The translations under genes and the position numbers were made by a program. From positions 5,075,501 through 5,139,500 of the forward strand of contig NW_027464588.1 in the NCBI RefSeq assembly GCF_043290135.1: a stretch of 64,000 nucleotides of DNA. The letters are read 5' to 3'. The notes beneath the pieces were generated by a model. It was not told where the DNA came from. It saw only the letters and a list, made by a program, of their open reading frames with translations, and made no database searches. This document shows, one piece after another, positions 54,595 through 64,000 of this stretch (its first letter is position 1; every line of letters starts with the position of its first letter). Source of the stretch: Rhipicephalus microplus. Lineage: Eukaryota; Arthropoda; Arachnida; Ixodida; Ixodidae.

Positions 54595-54789
54595 ATTGAT
54601 ATGTGGGGTTTAGCATCCCGAAACCAGCATATGATTATGAGAGACGCCGTAGTGGAGGGCTCCGAAAGTTTCGACCACCTGAGGTTCTTTCACGTGCACT
54701 CAAATATGAGCACGCTAGCCTATAGCATTTTCGTCTCCATCAAAAATGCAGCCGCCGAAGCCGCAAGTCGATCCGGCAACCTGCGCGTC
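54595..54789 (-). mobile_element. Ruka-type SINE, 5' truncated, minus
   Basis: The complement contains the SINE body (gcacgtgaaagaacctcaggtggtc, tggggtttagc-type end) but lacks nearly all of the tRNA-like head. Perfect 14-bp target duplications GGGAGCGCAGGGTG (54581-54594 and 54790-54803) flank it, so the truncation happened at insertion. Confidence 0.85.
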
Positions 54790-54803
54790 GGGAGCGCAGG
54801 GTG

Positions 54804-55640
54804 GTTCGGAGGTGAATACTACCTCTGTGCAGTGGGATGGGGAGCACGGTGTCGTGTAAATATTTGCAAATGTTTTTCTTTCCAACAGACCTCAAGAAGT
54901 CTGTCGAAAAACGGACACACAAAAGCCGCACGCTGGCCACAACTTCCCTCGTGTAGCCTTGCACTGCACCCGTTTGCTGTAAGATTGCCGGCGCGCCCCA
55001 TTTTACGACTGCTAGCAGTCACTTTCTTGTAGTTGATCGAGTTTGAATCCCGTATTCTTCCTGAACGGCAGTGTTGCTGGTAACATGAACAATGGTATCA
55101 AACTGCACTCTAAAATGAAAATAGAGGTTAAATTGTGCTCACGTGGGCACCCATATAGAAGAGAGACATTTATAGGCACCTATAAGCGTTTTGGCACGAA
55201 CGCCATAAGTAGGCATTTATAGCCACCTAAAAACACTATAAAAGCTTTCCTTAACATCTAATTTCTGCTCGCAAAAGCTTAGAATTCTGCTCATTCGCTT
55301 TGAATTTGATCGCTACTCGTGACAATTGGATTCATTTTTATATGGTATCTGCTCTTCGAATTCGACTCGAAATCATTCGAACTGAATCGCTATTCATTTT
55401 GAACTTAAAATTCATTATTCGCAGAAGCCTAGATACAGGAGGTGGTTAAAAATCTAAAGGATTATATTAGCGTGTGTCAAAAAGAGCGGTAGCGCAGGTA
55501 GTATACTTAACAATGAACTATCTAGTGTGTATGTTCTGTCACTCGACAAATCAAAAACTAGTGACCGAAAGGGTGTCTCATATGTCTAAATCTTTATTAT
55601 ATGCTGTTTTAAAAATCGCCACCATATACACTAAGTGAAG
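54804..55640. other. Intergenic or intronic, no gene seen
   Basis: No supported ORF. Some repeated attcgaa/ttcgaatt text at 55290-55420 but no clear element. Confidence 0.4.
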
Positions 55641-55710
55641 GATGTTAGAGGAGCTTGCTCGGCGATGATCGGGTAATCCTCGAATATTTTGTACATCATC
55701 TTCAGCCTGA

Positions 55711-56526
55711 CTACGTCCACTGCAGGACAAAGGCCTGTCCCATGTTCCGCCAGTTAATCGGGTCCTGTGCTTGCTGCTGCCAATTTATACCCGCAAACTT
55801 CTTAATCTCATCTGCCCACCTAACCTCCTGTCTCCCTCTAACTCGCTTGCCTTCTCTGGGAATCCAGTTAGTTACCCTTAATGACCGGGGATTATCCTGT
55901 CTACGCGCTACATGCCCGGCCGATGTCCATTTCCTCTTCTTGATTTCAACTATGATATCCTTAACCCCCGTTTGTTCACTAATCCACTCTGCGCTCTTGT
56001 CTTTTGAGGTTACACCTACCATTTTTCTTTCCATTGCTCGCTGCGTCGCCCTCAATTTAAGCTGAACCCTCTTTGTAAGTCTTCAGGTTTCTGCTCCGTA
56101 GCTATGTACCGGAAAGATACAGCTGTTATATACCTTCCTCTTGAGGGGTAGTGGCAATCTACCTGTCATAATTTGAGAGTGCTTGCCGTATGTGCTCCAC
56201 CCCATTCTTATTCTTCTAGTTACTTCAATCTCGTGGTTGGGCTCTGCGGTTATTAACTGCCCTAAGTAGACATAGTCTTTTACAACTTGAAGTGCTCTAT
56301 TACCTATCTCGAAGCGCTGCTCTCTTCCGAGGTTGTTGTACATTACTTTTGTTTTCTGCAGACTAATTTTAAGACCCATCTTTTTGCTCTCCTTGTCCAA
56401 CTCCGTAATCATGAGTTGAAATTCGTCCCCTGAGTTACTCAGCAATGCAATGTCATCGGCGCTGCGCAGGTTACTAAGGCACTCTTCATTAACTCTTATC
56501 CCTAACTGTTCCCATTTGAGGCTCAA
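55711..56526 (-). pseudogene. RTE reverse transcriptase C-terminal part
   Basis: 56526-56083 carries LRSADDIALLS (the usual FADD Phe is replaced and the Asp pair kept), KMGLKISLQKTKVM and YLGQLITAE. After a shift, 56055-55711 carries RKWTSAGHVARRQDNPR and GRQEVRWADEIKKFAG, which are typical RTE/BovB C-terminal blocks. The two parts are in different frames. Confidence 0.8.
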
Positions 56527-56532
56527 TGCTAT

Positions 56533-57021
56533 TTACACAGTAAATAGCATTGAGGATATTTTGTCCCCCTGCCTTACACTCTTCTTGATTGGTATTCTGT
56601 TGCTTTCTTTATAAAGCACTATGGTAGCAGTTGATCCCCTCATTGCCGATTCCACGTCTTCATAAAAGCTTTCAACTGAAGCGTCATCATGGCTGGATGT
56701 AGGTGCGTAAGCCTGTACCACCTTCTTCTTGTATCTTTTATTCAGTTTAATTACGGTACCTACCACTCTTTCATTAATGCCATAGTATTTCTCTATATTG
56801 CCAGCTATGTTTCTGTGAATTAGAAACCCCACTCCCAGTTCTCTTCTGTCAGCCAAACCCCGATAGCAAATGACGTGCCCATTCTGTAGCACCGTATATG
56901 CCTCATCTGTCCTTCTAACCTCACTGAGCCCTATTATATCCCATTTAAGACCCTCTAGCTCCTCGAATAGTACCGCTAGACTTCCCTCACTAGATAAGGT
57001 TGTAGCGTTAAACGTTGCCAA
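56533..57021 (-). pseudogene. RTE endonuclease N-terminus fused to RT fragment by deletion
   Basis: Starts ATFNATTLSSEGSLAVL. Catalytic Glu in IGLSEVRRTDE. GVGFLIHRNI and VVQAYAPTSSHDD follow. At about 56640 it jumps directly to NRIPIKKSVRQGDKISSMLF, which belongs to the middle of the RT domain, so the end of the endonuclease and the first half of RT are missing. A stop follows at 56533. Confidence 0.78.
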
Positions 57022-57313
57022 GTTCAGGTTCCGATGGGGGCCTGTCCGGATCCAGAGATTCTTAGCTCCCTGTGCTGCGCGTCAGATCTGACCGCCGTCA
57101 TGGTCAGTTGCTTCGCAGCTGCTGGGGACTGAGGGCCGTGAGGTAATTGACGTATGCGTGTGGGAGGTAGTGGCCAGATACTACACCAGGGTGGCCAATT
57201 TTTCTCTGGTGAAGGAGTTCGTTACCGCAGATGGTTACCGGTGAGGCCGCACCCCAGGCCTCCTAATGCAGTTCCATCACCACGCGGATTTTTTAAAATC
57301 CGGTTGGGAACTG

Positions 57314-57388
57314 TCCGGCACCGGTATTTTGAACCACGGGCCTTTTGCATGCGAGGGGGATGCTCTAACAACTACGCCATCGCCGGAA
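57314..57388 (-). repeat. tRNA-like sequence at the upstream edge of the RTE element
   Basis: The complement reads a box-A-like GGCGTAGTTGTTAGAGC, an anticodon-arm-like cctcgcatgcaaaagg and a box-B-like GTGGTTCAAAATACC. It resembles an Ala-type tRNA body but cannot fold into a clean cloverleaf. It could be a SINE head or a promoter captured by the LINE family. Confidence 0.45.
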
Positions 57389-57454
57389 TTTTGTACGTAC
57401 TCCTCTACAATCATAAAAACACCAACAAATAAAGACGTGACAAGTTTGCTGGTG

Positions 57455-57485
57455 TCCTGTCCCTTGCGCAGTGCAAGGGACAGGA
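57455..57485. repeat. Perfect 13-bp inverted repeat
   Basis: TCCTGTCCCTTGC and its exact complement around the loop GCAGT. Lies between the tRNA-like sequence and the next repeat. Confidence 0.8.
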
Positions 57486-57534
57486 TGGAGGGTATTTCTG
57501 CGAGTAAATTAGTGCTTGGTGGCGCTCTGTCCCC

Positions 57535-58085
57535 TGTTTTTACAGCGAAAGTTGTTATGAGATCATAACTCGGACTTGTTGGCAAACTTGCCTTGGGCAG
57601 GCTTGATGTCAGGAAATTAAATGCGTTAATACGACTTGTAAAACGTTTTAAAACAGGGAAAGATCAAGCAGTCGTCGCACAATGCGAACAGCGTAATGAG
57701 TGGGTCGTTTAATGCTCCAACCCATTACAAAAGCTCGTTTTTGTTCATCTAATAGCTGTTGCGCATACGCACTTCAGGCATAATTCATCATTGTTGTCAG
57801 GCACTACATGAGCCATTGGCACGAAATTCCTCGCAATAGTTAGCGGCACCACGCTTCTCAGAAGAATGATGAAAAATAGCATTGCGAATGCCGGCCAACT
57901 ACCCTTAAATCTCTATTATTAAAGGCTGTAGCGGGCATCAAGCAAGTAAGTTTGCAGCACTAACTCAATGAGTGTTTAGAAAAGGCCCTGAAAGACCGCT
58001 CTTCTTTCACTGTGACTGTGCTGCACCTTCTGCGCAGGCCCAGCAGTTTTTCTTGTGAATGTGTTGTTTAGCACGCTGAAAAGTT
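57535..58085 (-). repeat. SINE-like repeat related to 14616-15260, without its tRNA head
   Basis: Same landmarks as the copy at 14.6 kb: ttatgagatcataactcg, cagtcgtcgcacaatgcga, gcgtaatgagtgggtc, cacgcttctcagaag and ctgtgctgcacctt. The tRNA-like block is missing, so it is a deleted or ancestral variant. Confidence 0.6.
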
Positions 58086-60950
58086 TTGAACGTACACCAA
58101 CTAGCCTAACAACAACAAAAACATTTCGCTGAAGGTAACCCTGATGGGATGCGAAGCATCAGCGTTGCGCACGGGTCGAACGGCGCTAACGCGGTTGCTG
58201 TGGTGAGCGCTGCGAGTTTCGTTTGAAGCGATGGCTGGTACAGGTCTTGTAGGTCACACGTACAGACATATTTCAACGCGTACGTTAAGCGCGCGTCAGG
58301 TTTATTGCGCGTGAACTGAGGATTTGGGGGTGTAGTGAGCGTTGGTCACTGCATGTGTTACGGGCTAACGGACGAAGTGGCAGCTGCGGGCGTCGCAGCG
58401 AGCGCGTGGTAAGCAAGAGAGTGACGTCAGCGCGCACAGCGAGGGGAGCGTGACGGCAATGCGTAGGAGTGGTCTGACCTACTTGGCACCGCGCCAACTT
58501 CTGCGGTGCTTTGTACGGAGGGACAGTACACAGGCTAGTCAAAGAGTTGCTTCGCAGTGAATACTGTCGCAACAGAGAAGTTCTCACCTTGAAACTACCA
58601 CTGGTGCTCGCGACGAGTAGACCAATTCTTCCTCAGACGTACGAGATGTCTCGCCCATCCTTGGAAAAAGAGTGGTGGACATAAACCCCCGCGGCTGCTT
58701 AGGGTTTCCACCGCGCCTCTCGCGCCAAGTGTGGCCTCACATTAGTTGTTGCCGTTTCGGCCGACGCCGCCTAGAAATACCGCTTTGTCCGTCACTGAGT
58801 GTCCAGAAGAGATTTGTCCTTCATGTTTTGTGGACAATGCGGTACCTCGTTCTTACCATTTAAGCCGATGAACATCTGCCACCCTTAACGCGATGCAACG
58901 GATTTGCACACGCACCCCTCCACCCCCACCTCAAAAAAGACTTAATCCTGCCGACGCCCTGTTATTATTAAACGCAGTTTGTAATTATTGCTTCGTCGAA
59001 AGCTTACTCACATTTGTGATTTTTGTTCTAATCCATTTTGTTTGTTTTTAGCCTTCTTTGATTGCCTATTTCAATGATAATATGTGCCATTTATGAATCA
59101 ACACATTGTGCTTACCTTGAAGTTACCAATGTCTAATAATAATTATCAGTGGATACCATGGTACGTTCCAAGCGTTTGCCAACTTGAGGCCATATAAACG
59201 ACTACAGAAATCCCCCACTACTTGCGTCTCAAAAACTATGCAGAGATCGCACAACAGCGGAAACCACTCGAATTTTCTTTTCTTGCAATAAACGAAAACT
59301 TTCACGTTGTGCAGATATGTTTGTTACAAATTAATTGTAATGGCAAAGGAACTCTTGAGTTAATTGTGTGATCACATAACATGTCTTGCTGCGTATTTTA
59401 ATTCACAACACAAGAAATACGTGTGAGACGGTTACTGGAATATACAGCATAGGGGAGGGGTGGTGTAAAGCACGTAATCATGAGCCATGCATGCACATTT
59501 TGGCGCAGTCGTCCTTCGTTCGGAATTGGTTATCGCCAGTAGGGCAGCGGTGGTGTGCGAGGACGGCTCCCGATGCCTTGACGCAGCGGAAGGTGCCGCT
59601 TCCCGCAGTGGGAACACCGATAGCGAAGTACGGAAAGCTAGCATTTGGAATAAGGAAAAAAGAGACATCATATGCGCCACAGAACTTTCATCGTGATTCA
59701 CAACAGTAATGCGTTTGTTATAATAGTTATTATACTAGTTACTTACATTACCTTGCCAACCAACATAAGTCAAAACTTGGTCAATGTTATTCATTCCAGG
59801 GCTAGTGTTATATTTACTGTGGGCTTTGCGCAAACAGCTAACGTCTTGACACAGGGCAATTGCTCTTCAATGCGAACGTGTTGGAAACACGATAGCCTCA
59901 CGTTGGCTAGCGGTAGATATGCGAAAATTTGATTTCACAACGAGTTCTAGTTCACCACAGCTGCCGAAAAATACGCCGGCATTATAACAGTGGTTGAGTG
60001 ATTTATTACTTAGGAAAAGCAAAAGAATTGTACTGTGTGGGGCTGCGAGGAACTTCAACACGGGGTCTCTTATGCATTCTTTTGATTCTCGGCCCAAAGC
60101 CATCGTTTGTTTTCCCAGTGGATGTATTGATACTGTGATATGCTGCCTTAAGAAAGCCTTCTGAAGCTCGCCCGGTTTCGCGCAGCCTCCGTAATTGACT
60201 CGCCTTTGGCCAAGCGATGACATCATGCCAAACGTCATAGTGACGTCGTCACGTAGTTACTTATGCATCACTGGTGTTGCAGCCGATGGTCAATTATTGT
60301 ATTTGACGAGGTACACCTAAGGCTTTCGCCTTCAAGGACTTCACGTTATTTCCACATATTGCAACTTTCCTCCAGAGCAATTCGCCTTTGTACGGGCTTT
60401 TATATGCGAAAACATGAAGTTGGCCACGTGGTAAATAGCTTTCCCTTCATTTTGAGCAGGTTCACTTTAAGTCGCTGGCCTCTGAGGACAACCAAAGGTT
60501 AGAATGGTAACAACGTGCGTTGAAATTTAAATGTATAATTATACCCTTGTTACATATATGCGGTACCTTAATTGGATACACTTTGAGCGAGTGTACTTCG
60601 CCACGAGTGTCATTTGCACGCTGTCACACGAAAAACTTTAGTGTCACTCATTGCAAAGTACACAATGCTGGCAAGGGTGTTTGCTAACGTCTCTTCGCTG
60701 TGACGGACTGTTTAGCTTCGGTAGCAGTGGCTTGCACATAAATACGCTATGGTATAAAGAGGCGCTCATTGTATTTAAACATCTGTTGCCGCTATTATGA
60801 ATACTGTTGTGTGATGAAAGAAGTCATATTAGAACTAAAACCTCACTACTCTAGTGATCGAGCAGCTTCCTGTCACGTCTGCTTGGGGAACTTTATGCAC
60901 ATACTATGTATGCAATGTCTGCGTCCGTGGCGTTTGCTTCCGTGCATATG
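58086..60950. other. CpG-rich patch, then sequence without supported genes
   Basis: 58140-58760 is clearly more GC- and CpG-rich than its surroundings (many cgcg and gcgc words), as at some promoters or satellites. A frame at 58285-58587 (minus) has no domain. 58860-60950 shows nothing I can support. Confidence 0.35.
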
Positions 60951-60963
60951 TCAGTCGTTCTCT

Positions 60964-61209
60964 GCCCCGCCGCGGTGGTCTAGTGGCTAAGGTACTCGGC
61001 TGCTGACCCGCAGGTCGCGGGTTCGATTCCCGGCTGCGGCGGCTGCATTTCCGATGGAGGCGGAAATGTTGTAGGCCCGTGTGCTCAGATTTGGGTGCAC
61101 GTTAAAGAACCCCAGGTGGTCAAAAGTTCCGGAGACCTCCACTACGGCGTCTCTCATAATCATATGGTGGTTTTGGGACGTTAAACCCCACAAATCAATC
61201 AATCATCAA
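60964..61209 (+). mobile_element. Ruka-type SINE, full length
   Basis: Head with A box tggtctagtggctaagg and B box gggttcgattcccgg, body, and a caatcaatcatcaa tail. Perfect 13-bp target duplications TCAGTCGTTCTCT (60951-60963 and 61210-61222) flank it. It differs from the copy at 40117 at only a few positions. Confidence 0.93.
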
Positions 61210-61222
61210 TCAGTCGTTCTCT

Positions 61223-61965
61223 TGTAATTTTCGATGGCGTGTGCCACCGGTGTCACTTCCACGAAGACAACATGGTCCGGCTATGATGATCGGGAGCAAA
61301 AATAAATATGTGTTGCGCAACTAATCCGCCGATTGCCACTGCTATTTTTTCCAAAGTACACTTCACTTTCTCGTGTAGCAGCGCATCTCCAAAGCGATGC
61401 TCTGAGCGTAAAAGCACTTGCACAAAGTCCACTTGAGTTGCCATGTATGAGAGTGATATTACATTCAGAGTAATCATCTGCGCAATGTTAACGGCTCATG
61501 CCTGCATTTAAACAAATAAGCAGTGTATAGGTTACATGAAGAACCGTGACAAGATGATTGCTATTTTCACGTGCTCACAAAGCAGTCTGCTGCCAGCGTT
61601 GAAGGCACTGTAGGCTGTGTAACAGTGTGCCTTCTGATGTGGCGAGATAATTGACTGAAGGTCCTGTCGTGGAGCTCGGCGGCGTGAAGTAGCTTTTGAA
61701 AACATTGAAGCTCTGAAGGTGTGAGACGCCTGATGAGCAGATGCTTGAGTGTTATATACGTATTCTCTGCAAGTGGACTGACGAGTAAATTGTGGATTTC
61801 GTTGGCTGTTTTCGATAATAGGCTAGCGACCGCCTAGTCATATTTTGTTAAGACAGCATTAATTTGACAAGCACCGAATCGCGACTCCACCTTCAGGAAC
61901 CAAAGATGCGGCTTGCTGCCTAAAACGGTGGGAGCTTGGTGTCGATGGTGGAAATGGCTGGTGAG
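61223..61965. other. No gene seen
   Basis: Spacer between two SINEs. Frame 61253-61477 (minus) has no recognised domain. Confidence 0.4.
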
Positions 61966-61979
61966 TCAGTTGATCTCTG

Positions 61980-62208
61980 ATATGTGGGGTTTAACGTAAA
62001 ATCACCATATGATTATTAGAGACGCCGTAGTGGAGGGCTCCGGAAATTTTGACCACCTGTGGTTCTTTAACGTGCACCCAAATCTGAGCACATGGGCCTA
62101 CAACATTTCCGCCTCCATCGGAATTGCAGCCGCCGCAGCCGGAATTCGATCCCGCGACCTGCGGGTCAGCAGCTGAGTACCTTAGTCACTAGACCACCAC
62201 GGCGGGGC
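61980..62208 (-). mobile_element. Ruka-type SINE, full length, minus
   Basis: The complement starts gccccgccgtggtggtctagtg and ends aaaccccacatat. Perfect 14-bp target duplications TCAGTTGATCTCTG (61966-61979 and 62209-62222) flank it. Confidence 0.93.
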
Positions 62209-62632
62209 TCAGTTGATCTCTGCATGACGTCGATATGTTGAAATGGCGGTAAGCCTCATCCGGGGCCCCACGGTTGGGATACGAGTACGCGCGGCAAAGA
62301 AATGCAACTGCACCGAGAGGATCCCCACTTTCAACGGACTTTATATTTTTTTCTGTTCACTCTCGCCGTTCTTATCTTGCCCTCGTGGTGAGGCGGCTGA
62401 GTAGGAGAGGGGAAAATCGCTTATGAGAGAAAAACTGCCGCTTTTTTTTTTGCCTCGGACTGTTGGTGGCCACCACAATCCCTTTAACAATCACCATTTA
62501 ACACGCCGAGCATAAAATCAACATTCAACTTCAGAAAAGGAAGATATAAAAACAAATGCGAAACTCGATACCGTCTCTGAACTGCCTAAGATTGCGGCAA
62601 TTAAATCGAGCACCGCCGCTGGTGACACCTAC

Positions 62633-62860
62633 CGAAGTTGGTGAGCAGCGCATGGCTCCCTGACCGGTGGCATGCAGCGGCGGTTCAGGTGGTGTTGTTG
62701 CTGGTCGCCAGCTTCCTCGCAGTGATCGGTGCATTCATGTCTACTGGTAAACGCCTCTCCACCATCGGCGTCCGTCAGCGAAGGGCAAGCACCCAGCGGG
62801 AAATTCCACGACTGGCATCGGGAGCCGTCGTAGTACCACCACTTGTGGCGCACGTCACGC
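62633..62860 (-). CDS. Kunitz/BPTI-type inhibitor exon (end of one domain, start of the next)
   Basis: Tick genomes hold many secreted multi-Kunitz inhibitors of host proteases. The exon is bounded by an acceptor (ctctcgtcgcag, AG at 62861-62862) and a consensus donor G|GTAGGT (GT at 62631-62632). It reads KWWYYDGSRC, then WNFPLGACP, then FTSRHECTDHC, the last four Cys of a Kunitz-type domain with the usual aromatic block and E-C-x3-C end. A linker rich in Gln and His follows, then RRCMPPVREPC opens a second domain. The first Cys of domain one must be in an upstream exon. The insert between GAC and the final Cys pair is longer than in typical BPTI. No other exon is visible in the window. Confidence 0.6.
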
Positions 62861-62984
62861 CTGCGACGAGAGGACACGTACATATAATCCGCGGTTCGGG
62901 GGCTTCAATGCAAGAAATTAACTGAACTATAGGAAGATATAGGCTTTGTTAATAGAGAGGTGTGCTTGCACGCGTATACAATAC

Positions 62985-63201
62985 CGCCCCGCTACAGTGG
63001 TCTAGTGACGAAGGCACTCAGCTGCTGACCCTAAGGTCGTGGGATCAAATCCCGGCCGTGGCGGCCGCACTTTCGATGAAGGCAAAATTGCTTAGATTTT
63101 TTTGCACGTTAAGAACCCCAGGTGGTTGAAAGTTTCGAAGCCCCTTACTACGGCGTTTACTGTAACCGTATGGTTGTTCTGGGACGTTAGAGCCCAACAA
63201 T
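62985..63201 (+). mobile_element. Ruka-type SINE, diverged copy
   Basis: Recognisable head (gccccgctacagtggtctagtg, then gggatcaaatcccgg) and body (gcacgttaagaaccccaggtggtt, gttctgggacgttagagccc) with many substitutions and small deletions. No clear target duplication. An older insertion than its neighbours. Confidence 0.85.
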
Positions 63202-63606
63202 TATAATTACTATTTGTTTTTGTTTATTGGAAATACGTCAAGGACGAGTGCGATGAGGGCACGCTATTACGTTCTTTTTATTCAAGCGACTAGTCTGAGG
63301 CTCCTCTTGAAAAATTAAGACGACCTTACTTTCCTGCGGCTGCGAATGTCCATCAAATTATTAATAACCATAGGTTAGAGTAAGAATATGAATCATAGGT
63401 TGGAAATTGTTAAATGTGGTTTCGCTGTAGGATGAAAGGGATCGCGCTGAGCGCAGCTTGGTATGCTGATAATTTGCAAGATGACGCAATGATAATGAAG
63501 CGTGGCGGTTAGGGCTACTTGGTAAGTTATCACGACTGTTACAGCACGAGCTCAGAACGATCACGTAGGGACAGGAAGTTGAGCGCTGAAAAATCATTCA
63601 ATATCC
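63202..63606. other. No gene seen
   Basis: No supported feature. Confidence 0.4.
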
Positions 63607-63730
63607 ACGGAGTGAATGATGATGAGTGGGGCGAAGCGTCCGTTCATCCATCCATCAATCCGTTCGTCCATGCATGCGACCAATCGCGTTTGAGAATGCA
63701 GATGGCGCGCGGGTAACACCGACGAGACAT
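63607..63730 (+). repeat. Tick repeat unit, second copy (related to 12350)
   Basis: Starts cggagtgaatgatgatgagt followed by ggggcgaagcgtccgttcatccatccatcaatccg, the counterpart of 12355-12430 with a shorter tetramer tract. The segment after 63700 is unique and shows no gene. Confidence 0.55.
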
Positions 63731-64000
63731 GCGCCAAGGAAGCCGAGTGCAAGCTTCTTCAACGCGCCCGCCACTTGTTTCGTCCATGCCCCACCAACGA
63801 TCCGCTACGTACGCCAACAATTCAGAGACCGAGAGAGGCACTCGTTCCCCGCGCACTCAGGCAAAGCGCGTGCAGCAGACATTCAAAAAACGAGTGGTAC
63901 AGTGACATCTAGAATATCCTCACTCAGCTGCAGTATGCACTTCTAGGGACATTGCGGTCTATTATACTGTTCCGGAGATACTGCCTTCTTTTTTTTCTCG

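Larger units (their letters stand above)
55640..57110 (-). mobile_element. RTE/BovB-type LINE, internally deleted, minus
   Basis: On the minus strand it contains an endonuclease start, a deletion that joins it to late RT, and an RT C-terminal tail ending near gtccactgcaggacaaaggcctg, a 3'-end text familiar from BovB/RTE elements. Total length is far below the usual 3 kb. All frames are broken. Confidence 0.8.

Overview
The window looks like chromosomal DNA of a hard (ixodid) tick. The evidence is several copies of a tRNA-headed SINE that matches the tick Ruka family as I know it (five recognisable copies, four with clear target-site duplications), a Kunitz-type inhibitor exon of the tick salivary kind, and a dense mix of Ty3/gypsy, Penelope, CR1/L2 and RTE/BovB retroelements. 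There is no prokaryotic-style gene organisation. Almost all long open frames belong to mobile elements. Host coding sequence is in short exons with consensus splice sites.

Host genes. A plus-strand gene can be traced through seven short exons: 266-456, 3714-3809, 5583/5591-5836, 7317-7388, 10852-11069, 20454-20561 and a terminal exon at 34210-34320. Their splice phases are mutually compatible, and the last ends in a stop codon. The predicted protein is rich in Ser, Thr, Pro and acidic residues, and I do not recognise it. A THAP zinc-finger ORF lies on the minus strand inside its first visible intron (1751-2047). A Kunitz-type exon lies at 62633-62860 on the minus strand. A broken, unrecognised ORF lies at 50519-50906 on the minus strand.

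Mobile elements. 7.1-15.3 kb holds tRNA-headed SINE-like repeats, a P/THAP-related remnant and a 1.1 kb TIR element flanked by TA. Gypsy A (22302-30392, ATAT target duplication) sits in the last visible intron of the host gene. Its reverse transcriptase is split by a 2.9 kb cluster of Penelope-like copies in inverted and tandem arrangement, each 3' end carrying a hammerhead-ribozyme-like motif. A second THAP/P-like locus is at 31.9-33.05 kb. Gypsy B (34652-49400, ATAT) begins 332 bp after the host stop codon. It contains gypsy C (35535-40733, CCAGT; long LTRs, gag and protease but no pol) and a nearly full-length CR1/L2-type LINE (41897-46164, minus). A Ruka SINE sits inside the 3' LTR of gypsy C, so the order of insertion is B, then C, then SINE. 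After subtracting nested insertions, A (about 5.17 kb) and B (about 5.28 kb) are sister elements of one family. Downstream are a 5'-truncated CR1/jockey-like LINE (50998-54335), an internally deleted RTE/BovB LINE (55640-57110, minus), and a SINE cluster at 61-63.2 kb.

State of the elements. Every autonomous element is broken by stops, frameshifts or catalytic substitutions. The most notable structures are the Penelope inverted-repeat cluster with its ribozyme-like motifs, the pol-less gag-protease LTR element, and the phase-consistent host gene that spans some 34 kb of repeats.
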